In this document: in pieces, positions 32,301 through 44,803 of the stretch
Layout: every line of letters starts with the position of its first letter
How positions within the stretch are numbered: the first letter of the stretch is position 1
NCBI GenBank assembly: GCA_022925895.1
Contig: JAKSYS010000376.1
Span: 1 to 59,582, forward strand
DNA from: Fragilaria crotonensis
Lineage: Eukaryota; Bacillariophyta; Fragilariophyceae; Fragilariales; Fragilariaceae
Length of the DNA: 59,582 nt
Direction: 5' to 3'
Translations under genes and position numbers: made by a program
Notes under the pieces: model-generated
Database searches by the model: none
The model's input: the letters and a program-made list of their open reading frames with translations, nothing else
Told to the model about the DNA's origin: nothing

Positions 32301-35300
32301 GAGAATTGCCACTGTAAGATATGATTCGAACATTTCGATAACTCCAATGCTCCTCCACTAGCTGTCAAGAGATTCGTCCAACATTGGGCATTGGATTGCG
32401 TCTGAGACACGATTTGCTGGACCGTACGAGAGGAGCCGTCACTCGAAGGCATTCGTTTGACCGTTACAATCATCCACAAAGCCGATCAACCCTAGGTTGA
32501 CTCGGACGTCCCCTGGGTATCCCAGTACGTTGCCAAATCCGCTTGGGTATCGTAGCAATCGAATAGCGTACTGGAGAGGAAACACCAAATCGCCGGAGAA
32601 TTGGCACTTCCTTGACCAGTGCCATAAATAGGAAAGTCGCTTTCATGGTGATATCCAATAGGAGAAATACCGAGTTCTGTGCGCACATGAAATTCCGCTT
32701 GTTCAAGCGTAGATGCATTACTTTCGGTCACAGTGGCCGGAACCCCGAACTTCTGACTGACTGTCATTCCGAGATTCGGTATGATACGATCATAGCAAGC
32801 TGTTGCATCATAATTTGTGAGGACAACCGGTTTCCGAGTCGCCCGAGATCTCAAGTTGGAGCTCTTCAATGAATACTGGTTCGGTTGCATTCCGGAACGG
32901 TCTGGAGCCAAATTGGCCATCGTTCAATAAACGGAAGTCTTCTGCTTGATGCATGGCCGCGCGCCATTTTATACCGAGAAACAAGTTGAAGTCCGCTTCA
33001 TATATATGAATGACCCTGGTACGATGCAAGCGCACATTGTCAGGGTCCTTGAATAATATAGTATTAACCACTTTTTCCATCGCTGGAATGAATAACCTCG
33101 CTCCAGTGAATAATTCATCAGGGTTAATCGCAAACGACGTAAAGCTTGCTGTTTGGAATTCAACTCATCTCGTCGGGCCTTGAATTCCGGTGTCAACTCG
33201 TCATCTGCAGCGTCGGATGAATAATTATGTCTTGCAATGAGGGCTTTATAGTGTCCTAAATGCATACCCGATGGAGACGTTGTCGTAGATTCCGACCAAA
33301 TCTTCAGTTTATCGCAGAAATCGTCGTCGCTTATTGTCGGACGCGTTTTATCCACGAAGGTGTGGTGGGCATATTGAAGATGCTGTAAGAGCAATTTTAC
33401 ATTCTCATCATAACCCGAGCTATCGAATGTACCAAGCAAGATCTGTTGTTGAGTGACGCTCGTACCAGTGTAACCCAAAAGAGTAGACAAAGGCGGAATC
33501 GTGAAAGGTGTACCATGAGCCTGCCCAAAATGCTTTCTGTTCCTTTCCTGAAGGTGCCGAACAATCTCACTAGGGATATCGACTTGTGTCCACTGCGTGC
33601 AAGTTTTGGGATCATCGCCATCGTGTAATGGAATCTCTAACCGAACCACTCCTCCACGGTTAGTCTTTCCGCGGACATGCCGAAGCTTTTCGGTGACTGC
33701 CTTGATATCCTCAGCTTTCTTTAATCTCCGCAATCTCTGAGCTGTCACTTTATCCACTTTCAAGATGGATTTCTCTAACTCTTCTATCTTTTGTCGGCGT
33801 TCCATATTCCGAGTGACGTAGCTGTCCTTGACAATCCGACAAACCTCTTTATTCGCCCAACGAAGTAAACGCGAACAATGACTTGTATTCCGTGGAATTT
33901 CGTCAGTAGGCAAGTCTTCTCGGTACGCCTGAATTACACTGGAGCAATCAAATGTAGTTCGGAAGGCCGATAAACACTTTCGAAGGTAATGAACTCGTCG
34001 TCTCGCCCGAGCTAATTCCATGGACCACGCCGGTTCGCCAAACTGAGGGAGAGACTTTTCAGCGGCTAAACTGGCCGCTAACACGTCGCGGTCCAGTCGT
34101 TCCGCATATTGATGCCTGTTCCTTCATGCGTTAACCGTTCGCATCGTTCGAAAGCATTATGTTTCAAAAGTAGCTCATACATTGCATCAATGTATACAGT
34201 GACTTGATGAGGATTGTTAGCCTTGAGCATGCGCCTCGTTGGAGTTGCCAAGTCTTGAGTCGGGCTTCCGAAGAGTATGTCAGTATGAAAGTCGATGAAG
34301 AATCCTCGATGATCAGAAGACAATCGGGCGTTAAAGGCGTCATAGCCCATCGAAATCATTGCGTCTTTGAATCGCATACTGCCTAAAGCGTAGTCTAAAC
34401 ACTTGGAACCGCGAGCATACGTTGCTGGGACTTTGGATGAATGCCGACAAGTACTTAAGTTCACCAGGTTCAATTCTCCTGCCACGAAACTCAGACCATC
34501 GGGATCAGAACCGAACTCTTCATTAAAATCGCCTACTAACAGGATATCGGATCCTGCGCGTTGATAGTACCTTAAAGAGGCCAACAGATCTCGACGAAAA
34601 GCAGACCTTGGATTCTGCACCGCGTCGTTGGATTGCAGCAACAGACTCCTATGTTGACCAGCCACGGTTAGATTTCCTTCTTGCGCCCGCGTTTATCAAC
34701 CGGTTGATATGCCGAGACAATGACCAATTTGATCCCCGACTGACCGACAAACTCTTGGATCACCCATCGGCCCCACCGGTCTTGTGTTTGGTGTATGATT
34801 CGCCCGGAGAAACTTCCAATCGTTAGAAGGAACGTCCCCCCGGGTTTATATGGCGTCATAAATGGAATAGGAGTTGTCCCTGCGATGAACTTGGTTCGGT
34901 TCCAGTATTGTTTAACGGTATCGTACAAAATGCTACGAATACTCATTTGCGTTACATCAAGATTATGCTCTTGACCGCAAAAAACATCCGCTTGAACTTC
35001 TTGAATAACAGCACACACATCGTTAAGTTGTCCTCCACGCCTATCGATTGAAAGTCCATTTACATTTTGAACATACACTCGAGTATGATTCGGTGCTTTG
35101 GGAGTTAAAAGATCTCCCCATGGATTATTCTCACAAAGATTACTCCGAGTAAGGAAACAAGGTCGTCGCCCACGAGGGCCTGATACGTCCAACTCAGTCG
35201 GTGCTGTGGATCTGCTGAAAAGATTTTTCCATTGTGCCTGTGCGCGCTCTAACGATGGATTGACATTTGAAGGAGGTGGGTCAACGATGTCGATTCCCAA

Positions 35301-35339
35301 ACCTTCTCCCTGCATCTCGTGTTCCGCTGGAGGAATCAT
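29374..35339 (-). pseudogene. LINE ORF2: APE endonuclease, reverse transcriptase, RNase H, zinc motif
   Basis: The endonuclease is at 35339-34078: VYVQNVNGLS, VFCGQEHNLD (Glu), ILLVGDFNEEFG (Asp/Asn) and SSDHRGFFIDF (catalytic His). The reverse transcriptase spans about 33300-32450: ESTTTSPSGMHLGHYKALI, NYDATACYDRIIPNLG (motif A), YGTGQGSANSPAIW (motif B) and GFVDDCNG, with FVDD coded by 32480-32469. RNase H lies in the last open frame (31344-29374): GVSDGSDW, RSESYGLL, TDSQSLID and HVKGHQD...NVDADGQA. The C-terminal motif CPSCQRDPEYWQHILRC follows. Frame changes fall near 34665, 34080, 33080-32920, 32480, 32090 and 31340. The ESTTTSPSG...GHYK and GQGS motifs are those I associate with stramenopile LINEs; clade naming would need a phylogeny. 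Confidence 0.85.
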
Positions 35340-38300
35340 GAGTCACTCGCTCCAGCGTGATCCAATGAAGAATTGTATTGTGGATCAAGGGGAGCCGTTT
35401 GTTGAGTGTTGTTATGTTGGTAATCCGTTACGTCCGTATCCGACGATGGATTGTGCCTACTGACGTCCTGTTGGTCTGAGGTGCGATTGCTTTGATATTC
35501 AAACGTGGTATCGAGATTCGTGCAAACGTCCATATACTCTGCGTCTACCTGCTCTGGATAATCTTCTTGTAAGCGCGAATGATCAGACTCTTCCAAATGA
35601 AACTTCTTGTTCCCAACTAATTTCCGATGTGACCGTTGTTTCTTCTTCTCCGGAGAGCAATAGACGATGGATGAAGCTGATGAGTCAACTGAATTAGCAT
35701 GTGACTGTGACGACCCAGAGTCGGAGCTCGCGCTACTGGTAGAATAATTGTCGACGCCCGCTCTTTGTGCATTGTCCGAAGACGTGGCTGGTTTTTTATG
35801 CACTCGAGTAGTGGTTGTAGCTTGTGTGCGATCGGATTCCATTTTGTGGCCAAATCTTCCATAAATGCGGACAGCTTTTCGAAGTGCGCATGTAGATCAA
35901 GCATTGTTGTCGACATCTTATGTTGGTTCTCCATATTCGTGATCAATCTTTGTTCATCGCTGCGAATTGCTCAGTATTTTGAATTTTCATTTCTTCCATG
36001 TCTGTGGAAATGTGTTTCTGTGCCTCGCTTGACTTCTCCATATGTTCTGTTACTATCTCCAGTTTATCGGTGACCGCGGCTAATTTCTTATCGAGATCAT
36101 CAATCCGACTGAATTGTTGCTCAATCGACAATAAACGCTGCGATGATTTCTTCCTGACACATCGAGTGCATCCAATTTCTGCTGCATCGATTGTTCCAAT
36201 TCCGAGAATCTTGCATCCGCCGAATACTTAGACGCGTGAGTAAGTGAATGTGTTGACCCTGTACTTTTATCTTCGTCCGTCCCAATAGATGTACCTCCGA
36301 AACTATTGAGATCCTCCGAAGCGTGTCTCTTGTTTGCGAACGCTGTTTGGTTACGATCATGAACATTAAGCTGTGCCGCTTCGACTGGAGTTGGCCACTC
36401 CGAACTCTTATTCGATCGTGCGCGGGCGTGATTCGTGCCCCACGCTCTCTCTCTTCCTTCTGCGATTGGCGGTGACTTTGTGCCTAATTCCTGAGTGGGT
36501 TGATTCCATTCTGCTGCCGATGAAAGTTTATCAAGAAACGATACATTAGCTTCGACTTCCGCTTGGATATGTATGACATCGGGTAGTCCAGGGAGATTAT
36601 CTCTGTAGCGTGCCTCACGTTTATTTGGAGGATACAATCGCGATTTGTACATCCGCCACTCCTGTTGGACCTTCTGGAAATACTGACTTGGGACCAACAA
36701 ATATGCTTTGTGATCCGGGGTTCCGTTTACCACGTCGCACAATGCCGAGGAAATATTGTCGGTAGCCTGAAGTTGTGAGGCCCATTCGCGAGTGGATCTT
36801 TCGGTCGTGGTGCCATCTTCGTTGTACTCAACTCTCGTCTGATCTAAATGATTAATGTTCGGTGACATAGTGATGGCTTTCAACGATCTTGCCCACCTCT
36901 CATGAACTTGAAAATGGCTGCGAATTTTTTCATCCGTCATAGTGCCCAATGCGTAACGTGGAATGAACAATGCACTCCCATGACCTGTCAAGACTAGAAG
37001 CAATGCCTGGCATAGAGGCATGACATGTTTCTCCCCACAATGGATACGGAGGTGAGGAATCAATTGGTCCATGGGAGTCTTTTTGTAACGCACGACGTCA
37101 AAGTACGGGGTATTTTTTGGAAGCAAACTTCGTAAGAACTGAGTGTAGCGATGAACTTGTGTGGTGTTTGGCGCTTTCAGCAGAATGTACCCTGCGTTGA
37201 CCATCTTTCCACTCGTGCTGCTTGAATTCGAAATTGAGACTTCCAGTTTTAAGGACTTGAAGGTCCTCGTTGTTTTGTTTGACCGCACCCACTGGCCTGG
37301 AGTGACACTAAAACCGATTCGAAGCCCGAAGATGATCTGAGACTGTGAATGAGCCATCGTGATAGTCGGCGTAATAAAATCGCGAAGTTCGACAGCTGTC
37401 ATATTCTGCGCTGATTTAAACACCGACAAATCTTCACTCTCCCAACGATACAAATTACCAACTTCCGGAGGAACCATAGTTTGGACGATCTCGTGGATGG
37501 TTTCGTTCATTTTCTTTTTATCCTTTTCGTACTCATGAGTATTCTCTGGTGGAGTCCATTTGACAGTTACTCGGTGCGTGCCATCGTTTGTTGGAATATT
37601 TGGATGAGGTGGAGGTTTCGACATTATGGTCGTGGTGCCTTGAGATGCGATATCGGGGCCTTGATTGTCATTTATGACGAACATCTCTTCTTCTCTTTCT
37701 TCTTCATCTTCCTCGGTAACTGTAGTAACAGGTGGTAATCCTTGAGACCAAGATAATTTAGAGGATCGTTTCTTGTTCGGACGATTTGCAACCGTTAAGA
37801 CTGATTTACTCAAACTACTAGGGACGACATTTCTGAAGAAGCACGGGACCTGGGAGTGACGATGGGATGAGTACTAGCGGGAAGTTGTTCTTGAGCGGTG
37901 GAATTCGGAGGACTTTTCGAACGTCTGCGTCGTTGGACTGGAATCCATGCCGACTGATCGTCCGTATCCATACGGTGCATGAAGGGCATTGTCTTCCATG
38001 AGTACGCCAACGTATCGGTTTCATTTAGAGTCATGGGATCAAAATGGAGAAGATAGACTCGAGAGACATCCATAGCCCATTTGTTCAACAATGGGGGAAT
38101 ATGCATTTCTTGATCAATATAGAAGCGAAAGTTATACCAAATCGCTCGATGAACTTGGAGCGGATTTGTCTCCATCGCCTCCCATAGTTTATCGCAATCA
38201 AAACAGTCTTCGAATACGAAGAAACCGAGAAGAAGATAACGACACCACTGCTCTTTCGTTCCTTTCTGGCGATAAGCATACGCGTTAGCCTCGCGGCGAG

Positions 38301-38451
38301 CTCGTTCCTCAGATGAGAACCAATCTGGTCCTTCGATCGTCGGATGAGGGAGCCAATTGTCACATTGGAAACCCTCCAACGGTTGCAACGGGTCCCAATC
38401 CTTGGGATAAGCGGATGGAATCACAAGAGCCGTTCCATCGGTCATGGTCAT
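35336..38451 (-). pseudogene. LINE ORF1 region, in several frames
   Basis: The first frame, from the ATG at 38451 to 37810, codes 213 residues with no known domain. A second frame follows at once (TTG at 37813, one-base overlap with the stop) to 36080 and contains WTPPENTHEYEKDKKKMNE, a large middle part without recognised motif and a Ser/Thr-rich tail. Three shorter frames then continue a coiled coil (FSELEQSMQQKLDALD, IDDLDKKLAAVTDKLE, HMEKSSEAQKHISTDMEE) and a disordered Ser/Gln-rich end. The even continuation across frames suggests one protein of about 1,000 residues broken by single-base errors. No CCHC zinc knuckle or RRM was recognised. By position it is the RNA-binding ORF1 product. 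Confidence 0.6.
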
Positions 38452-38548
38452 GGTGCTTGGGGTACGCGACAACTTCCTATTTGGTGTACGCAATTACGGA
38501 CTGCGGACAGACTGTACTTGCGAAACTCTAAACTAGAAAATTGTGTGT

Positions 38549-38565
38549 AAGACGAAGTCAAGCTA
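38549..38565. repeat. Target-site duplication, right copy (LINE 5' side)
   Basis: It is identical to 29225-29241. Confidence 0.93.
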
Positions 38566-39184
38566 GTATAACAGCACCGGAACACAACGAGGACATCAGC
38601 GACATTCAAGAAATCATTCCACTACATTAACACAACAAAGCAACGGATACACACCAAAACAATGCGTAAGCTTACATCATTTATAAACAACTCATACTAC
38701 TCACCATCTACAGGTCCTGCGGAAATAGGCACGGCCATGCTGAGTCCGCAGGAGTTGTTGTGACAGCATATACGCAGCCGACGAGAAGTGAAGACTTTAC
38801 TTGAAGACGAGACGGATCTCTGGAAAATGACGTGGTGGCCGGAAAGACCCATAACCGGTCAGTCCTAGAACTCCGCAAGTGACGACCGGATGAAGAGGAG
38901 TAATCCGGGCCACGGACCAACAGTGGGGAGGCAGATGTATCCACCCAAGGGCGCTACTTCGTAGGCGCCACCTCTTGAGGGAGCTAGGTGCCATCATGGA
39001 ATGGGTAGCGGTGAGTTTTCGCACCCGGCGTGGAACAGGCCGAAGTTCAGAGGCGCGAGCAGAGACGACACGACTTGAAAGCGAGAACGTTGTGAACCGA
39101 TTATCTCCGTTAAGGGACGTCATGACTAGACCTGGAAGCCGGCCCCGGAACCTGTCCAACTAGAAACAGGCCACAGACTACAAC

Positions 39185-39196
39185 GAGAAACGGGGA
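39185..39196 (+). other. Polypurine tract of the gypsy element
   Basis: GAGAAACGGGGA directly precedes the TGTAAC start of the right LTR, the usual plus-strand primer position. Confidence 0.6.
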
Positions 39197-39373
39197 TGTA
39201 ACGTGAGACGATATGTAATGTAACTGTCCGTCACCCGTGGAACGAGGATGTCGCCCTCCAGGTTCAGACTCATCTTCAACCTCACATCAATCATCCAGTT
39301 ACAATAGGAGAACAATAACCATGTCAGACGATCTACGACGGGCCTACCTCATGGGGGACTCCCACTCGTTATA
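39197..39373 (+). repeat. 3' LTR, apparently truncated
   Basis: It matches 22917-23100 up to GTTATA, after which the two sequences are unrelated. No target duplication for the whole element was identified, consistent with loss of the true right end. Confidence 0.75.
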
Positions 39374-42300
39374 GCGGAACGATGTCGCAAGGAGGTGAAC
39401 GATTCTGCACCGTAAGGTTCTGAACACCCTCCAACGTATGACACAACTCCAACAGCCTACTACATTCCAACTGCAACTTGTGGAAATGAAGCTGGATTGA
39501 CAGTTTCTTTCAAGAAATGTCGAATGCGGTTGTGATGATTGTGAAAAGAGCGAGGCATGTGGCAGCTAGAATTATTAAGTTGTCAAATCCAAGGTGTTCC
39601 GCAAAATTAAATTTGTTGAAAAGTGCGGAAATGTTCCAGAAGGCTTTTGTTAAGGTATTACAGTTTGAAAGGGTACTGCCAAACAATCATGGGCTGCTGT
39701 ATCAGTTGATGTATACTGAACATTTTTATAACACTAGGATCTTGAACATAAAGAGTTGATTGTGAGGAGCAGCCAATCAGCTTCCAAAATTGCATGGAGA
39801 GCAATCTGCACAATTGCTGATTTGTTCCATAAATGCAGAAAAGACTTCTTCACAATTGAAGAATTCTGTACGCTCAGAGGAGCGACATCGGAAAGAGAAG
39901 GGGGCACTCTGGTTTTGACTGATTCTTCTTGGAATGCATAGTATATGGGGCAAATACATTGAAAGACGTATAGAAAACAATGCTTGACTGCTTCGGAGGC
40001 ACAAGCAAGATCCTTCAACAAGGCAGACGCCAAAGGTGAAGCAAATGGAAGGCAGAAAATGAAAGAACAAAGAGACTCCCAAGAAAGTACACCACCAAAA
40101 AGAAAAAGGCGCTGTAAGTAAGCAGGTGGTGGAAACGCACTGGAATGGCACGGTTAAATCAACTGTACAATCTTGTTTACGGGACAGGGCAAGCCCTCAT
40201 TCAGAAAACTGGAACACAAGTTGCTGGCTTCTGCATGACTCGCTCAGGCTGGAATGAGCTATGACATGATGAACAACAGGATGATAGTATCAGTCATAAC
40301 AATGTGCTGGAAAAGTGGAAGCAATGCCCATTGAAGCAGCATCATGGGACTCTGGCAAAGACTTGATGCAAGCACTTCTGAGTTATAAAACAATCACTGC
40401 TGATAAGATGACAACAAAGTAAGAGGAACAAATTTTATAAATGATGGAGATCACACTTTAAGCAATGTCTGTTGTGTATTGAACAATGCAATATTGATGA
40501 TTCAAACATTTATGATGAGTTTGCAACAGAAAATTTAAGAATAGATTCAAGAAAATTTGAAAAGTGGCTTTCTTGAGTGAACTAATTAATGCATACAAGG
40601 TCACCAACTAGTTCAAGATGTTTGCATTTGCTGCTTCTTTGCAATATTGAAAGTGTACTTCCATCATTAGCGCCACCTCACCACTTTCTTGTCGGGTCTC
40701 CTTTGTGACGCAATGCAGAGCCTTATGAACTTCACTGCATCATCCTTCAATCATATGCAAGGATCAACAACGTAAATGTCAGAACAGACCGCTACTTTCA
40801 AAAGTTGATAAAATCTCTCCATCATTGCTGGAAATGTTTGTATCAAGCAAGCGACCACTGACCCGGGATGCTGTACTGCCTTCTGAGCTGGAGACACAAG
40901 GGTCAATATCATGCAGTAGAAGCATGTCCATCATGAGGACGTTTTTAACGTGCAGCAATTCTGCGGGCAGTGGCATGTGATGAGGTGTGGGAATCGCAGG
41001 TTCGCATTGGTTGTCTCAATGGTGGCATTCAAGGAACACTGTTGCTTTGCCGTTAGAACTGGTAACAGATTGCCGGGGCATTCTCGTACCACGTGACCAT
41101 TTTTCAGTTTACCACCAGTCGTTTCTTCTGCAGGATTCTTGTTCAGCAGTGCTATTGATTCATCAAAGCTATCTTAATAGATCAAAATGCTTGCAACATC
41201 TTCTCTTGACAACCGAAAATGACAGTCGCTACTACTGCTCTCTTCTTTCGGGTTGTCAGGAACGTCTGGACCTGTCATCCGCCATCGTTGTAATGTCACA
41301 TGAGGTCAGGCATTTCTTTTGCGTTTTCAAACCTCTATCTCCGGTATTCTTCCAAATTAATGCCTTTCCTGACATTGTTGCAAGCTCTGGTCTCAAAATT
41401 CATCGTTCAGAGATCCCGACAGACCTCTGATTGATTGAAGAGAGTTCACCACATTGTTCAGTAATGCCATTGCTTTGTCTATGAGTGTAGCTATTGTGCC
41501 ATGCATAAGTCAAGCTACCTGTCAATCTATTGTGTTTTGGCTGTTTTCATTAGTTCCTGTTGGTACTCTTTGTTGCAATAGCCTGCGCATCTGTGTGAAG
41601 TACCAATGCTTATAATGTTGAAGTGGATCTGCCGCCATTGCATTTTCAGAAGCTGCTGGTGATCTCACTGCCTCTACTATCCTACTAATTGTCTCCTCAT
41701 TCAGCCAACTTTTGTTGATGTGATTTCTCAACATTCCTATGGTCAACAGGCAAGGGTTGGCTTCAGTCATTGCCTTAGTACACTTGAGGACGCTGCAATT
41801 GTTGGCTTTTTTGACTTCAAGAACATTCTGTGGTGCAACAATGTTTTTTCCATGCTAGTAGTTAACATATAGTAATCACAATGGTTGGCTGGCCTCTTGT
41901 AAGTTAAAGGTCTTCTTCTGATCTTGGGCAAGGTGTCCTTGAAAAACCTCCACCTTCTTGACATCTGGTGGTGTACAATTTGTTCAGCTTGTCAAGAAGA
42001 TGCATGCCATGCTGGCATAAAGACGAGAACGTGGCAGTATGATGGGTCTCTGGAGATTCTCACAGATGTGAGATATCAATATGTCACAGTATCATTTAGC
42101 ATGAATTTCTAAGAAATTAAGAAACAAGCATTCAAGTTCAGTATTTCTAAACGGGAGGCCCACAGTGATGAATGAAAATCTTGAGCAGCTAGTGTCTATT
42201 TCAGGCGTCCAAAACATATTGGACGTACTGAGTTACTGTCCACTCAACCTCACTTGCCGACAAGTTAATGTACACAGGAGAATAAATAAAATTTGAACTA

Positions 42301-42843
42301 ATTATCGGGTTATCACCTCATCCGAACCGTTAGGTCCAGAGTCCAGAATGTGTACCCAAATATGCTTTATCTGAACAAAACAATTTGAGTATCTTTTGAA
42401 TAAGGGGCCGGAAATCATCTCTCTATTATAATGTCATACATTAGCTATGACATACCTGGTTGGTACTACATGTACTGGTACCTGGTACAAGTACCATGGT
42501 AGCAGGATTCAGGTTGTATCTGCATACTCGGAGTACAATACAGTAACTGGTACTTGGAGTACTACAGTACTGTACTACACGCCTAATCCGAGGACCAGGT
42601 CGTACAGGTTTACTGAAGTACCATGTACAAGGTAGTAGTATGCATACTAAGTACGAGTACTGCTGGGAGTACTGCATACACATAATTAGCCGACACCACA
42701 TGTAGTACGGGCGTACTGAGTACACAGTATGAACTTAACTTCTTGGAACCTTGGAGTCCGACCATTGTACCTTGTACATACCACACCAAATCCCAGTCCA
42801 CGAAGAAGAGCTCAGCTAGCTAGTTTAGGGTTTAAGCACACGT
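39374..42843. other. Decayed sequence between the LTR element and the Vps33 gene
   Basis: No gene is supported. Many short frames occur on both strands. The minus-strand ones at 41522-41770 and 41767-41964 read as if they were adjacent pieces of one former protein (ISRIVEAVRSPAASENAMAADPLQHYKHW), but I cannot assign it. The A/T-rich, stop-rich character resembles old mobile-element remains and matches the sequence left of 22917. From about 42440 to 42790 the sequence is GTAC-rich spacer. Confidence 0.4.
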
Positions 42844-44803
42844 TTAGGAAGTCAGTGACTCCAGTGTGGTGCCATTGATGACCTTGGTTGTGACAATTAC
42901 GATGTGATACGGAAAGGAGCCCCGCTTGCTCAGGAACCGAAGCGCTGCAATCTCCATGTACGTGACCCCTCCAACATAGACGACAACAAGAGTTGGCTTT
43001 CCGTCACTTTAGTCTCCGCGAAAGCGCCCAGGCTCTGCGTCGGCTTAGTTTGGAGTGACGAAGCAAAGTCTAGTGGAGGACTTTGCTGCATGATATCAAC
43101 CAACCGCCCTGGTAAGTCCTTCAGAAATTCGTCCTTGCCTTTCCACCCTTTAACGGCAGTCTGCAGCAATCGCACAGAAAGTGGAGCGTACCGCTGGAAA
43201 CATACGAAACATCGTCCGGCTCAACAGGATCAACCTCTGCATTGATCAAGATCATGGTCTTGCGGATGTTGCTGAATACAGCCGCAGAATCCATCAATCT
43301 CGCCGACGCACCAGGCCCGCCTTCTCCAAGTTATTAAGAACAAACATATAATGATATCCATACGTTTGGACCAAATCTCGTCGCAACGAATCGTACTTGG
43401 AAGACTTGATTCCACCTCCCGCAAGTGATTGTAAGGCCAACAGTTTCAGGACTTGCAGAGGAGGGTGCTGGGTTGCTATTAGCTCCTCCAAAATATCGTA
43501 GCACACTTCCCCCTCGACCATGGATCGTTCGGTTTGCCATCGCTCACGAAAGCTGGATTCTTCCGAGTTAGCCTTCACTAGTTCCGCGAGATGGATGTGG
43601 TTTGTAAGCGAACGCAAGTTCTTGGTAAAGATAGGAATCTGTTTGACAAACTGATGGATCTCGTCAGGTCCTTCTTCTTTTCTTTGTTTGTAAAGTTGGC
43701 GTGAGACTGTTGTAGAGCCTTGGCTTGATTTTGAAGAAACAGGCAAACTTTTCATGTTGGTCCCTCACTTCCATGTACAGTGCATCTGACCCGTTCACAC
43801 CAAGGGCGACTTGCTCTGGTTCAGCATCATCAGGGTTGATAACCTGCGTTGACCTTTAAAAATCCACAATCGATCCCCACCACCTGATCCAGCAATCCTT
43901 CGTACGTCAGAGGAGTCAACATCGGTGTCAACATGTCCACCTTGCGATCGATCACCATCATTGCACGAACATTCTCTGCAGGAATTTCGTAGGATGATTG
44001 TCCTGCAAGATGTTGCTCGAGACGCATTGTTGTCATTTTCTTTACCACTTCTTCACCCAGAGGCCCCAATGCCTGTAGCCTTGGAATGGTACCCACCACG
44101 TCTTGAATCTTGAGTAAGGCCCTCGCCACAGTGGCGATGAGAGATGACGGTGTGCCTTCGATTTCGCATTCTTTCAAGGCATCAGGATATTCCAGCGACA
44201 AAAGGTCGGACTCGAGAGGAAAGACGTCGGTCTGCAGTCGATGTATCGTGACATTCGGCAAACTATTGATTCCCAAATTTGAGAGGATCTTGTGACACAT
44301 AGAAGTTGCTTGAGGAATATAGACGATGCGATGATGTGTCCGACTTTTCCAGTTCTTAATACGGTTCGACACATGTATAGTGTGCGTCAATGATGAAGGC
44401 CGGAGAAAATAGGTGACAACGTCGACTTTTTCGTCCCAGACGTCAGCGATTGGAAGTGGAGATGGATCTGAATTAAACTGAGAAATTTTGTCAGGAAGCA
44501 CTTTAGTCCCGATTATTTGTAGGCCATGAGGCAATGGAAAGAATTGTGCCGCGTCCCAGTTTTTCTTTCCCTTGAAGACTCGGCCATGTGGATCAGACAA
44601 GACCTGTCGCATTAAGAAGTACGCAAACTTTCGCAACCAAACACCAAAAGCTGCCGTCCAGGAATTGATTGAAGGAGGGAGAGGAGCATCTCACGATTGT
44701 CGATCCTCAAAGCAGCCGGCAATGCTGGGACCGGATTTAAAGGAGATACAGGAGGCAGAATCACGTCAGCATCCTTGCTGGCCGTAACTGGTCGACCTTG
44801 CAT
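42844..44803 (-). CDS. VPS33: Vps33-type Sec1/Munc18 protein, several apparent one-base frame breaks
   Basis: Vps33 is the SM-family subunit of HOPS/CORVET tethering complexes at endosomes and the vacuole, where it binds SNARE bundles. From the ATG at 44803 the product shows LRIDNREMLLSLLQSIPGRQ, DVVTYFLRPS, HRIVYIPQ, LLSLEYPDALKEC, MMVIDRKVDMLTPMLTPLTY then EGLLDQVVGID, then (next frame) VINPDDAEPEQVALGVNG, GPDEIHQFVKQIPIF, QTYGYHYMFVLNNLEKAGL, IRKTMILIN, SGYAPLSVRLLQTAVKGW and near the end VVVYVGGVTYMEIAALRFLS. The final exon-like part stops at 42844. Breaks lie near 44613, 43845, 43745, 43293, 43190 and 43010, and most are explained by one missing base. The choice of Vps33 over other SM proteins rests on the LxGGVTxxEIAALRFLS ending. 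Confidence 0.85.

Larger units (their letters stand above)
29242..38548 (-). mobile_element. Full-length-looking LINE with APE endonuclease, RT and RNase H
   Basis: The element is 9,307 bp and lies on the minus strand between 17-bp exact target-site duplications. It has a short 5' leader (about 100 bp), an ORF1 region (38451 to 35336), an ORF2 region (35339 to 29374) and a 3' end of TATATATA instead of poly(A). ORF2 has AP-endonuclease, reverse transcriptase, RNase H and a C-terminal CCHC-type zinc motif in this order. The perfect target duplication implies a recent insertion relative to the gypsy host element. Coding frames are broken by single-base shifts, as in many genes of this window. 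Confidence 0.9.
22917..39373 (+). mobile_element. Decayed Ty3/gypsy-type LTR retrotransposon, split by a LINE
   Basis: Direct repeats of about 180 bp beginning TGTAACGTGAGACGAT lie at 22917-23100 and 39197-39373. The right copy is immediately preceded by a purine-rich tract (GAGAAACGGGGA), as expected for the 3' LTR. Between them, on the plus strand, are an RNase H remnant (about 25364-25663), integrase (26943-27942) and a conserved-looking C-terminal region (about 28786-29148). The order RT/RNase H before integrase defines the Ty3/gypsy type. Frames are broken by many stops and shifts. The LINE at 29242-38548 interrupts it. The sense strand is A-rich. Without the LINE the element is about 7.1 kb. 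Left gag/RT coding (23100-25360) is not recognisable. Confidence 0.78.

Noticed and set aside
37810-37815. Programmed frameshift between the first two LINE ORF1 frames
   Set aside because: The frames overlap by one base and the second opens only with TTG; given the many one-base breaks elsewhere, a base error is the simpler explanation.
40987-41430. 147-residue plus-strand frame
   Set aside because: It opens with GTG, shows no domain, and lies opposite minus-strand frames of similar quality in decayed DNA.
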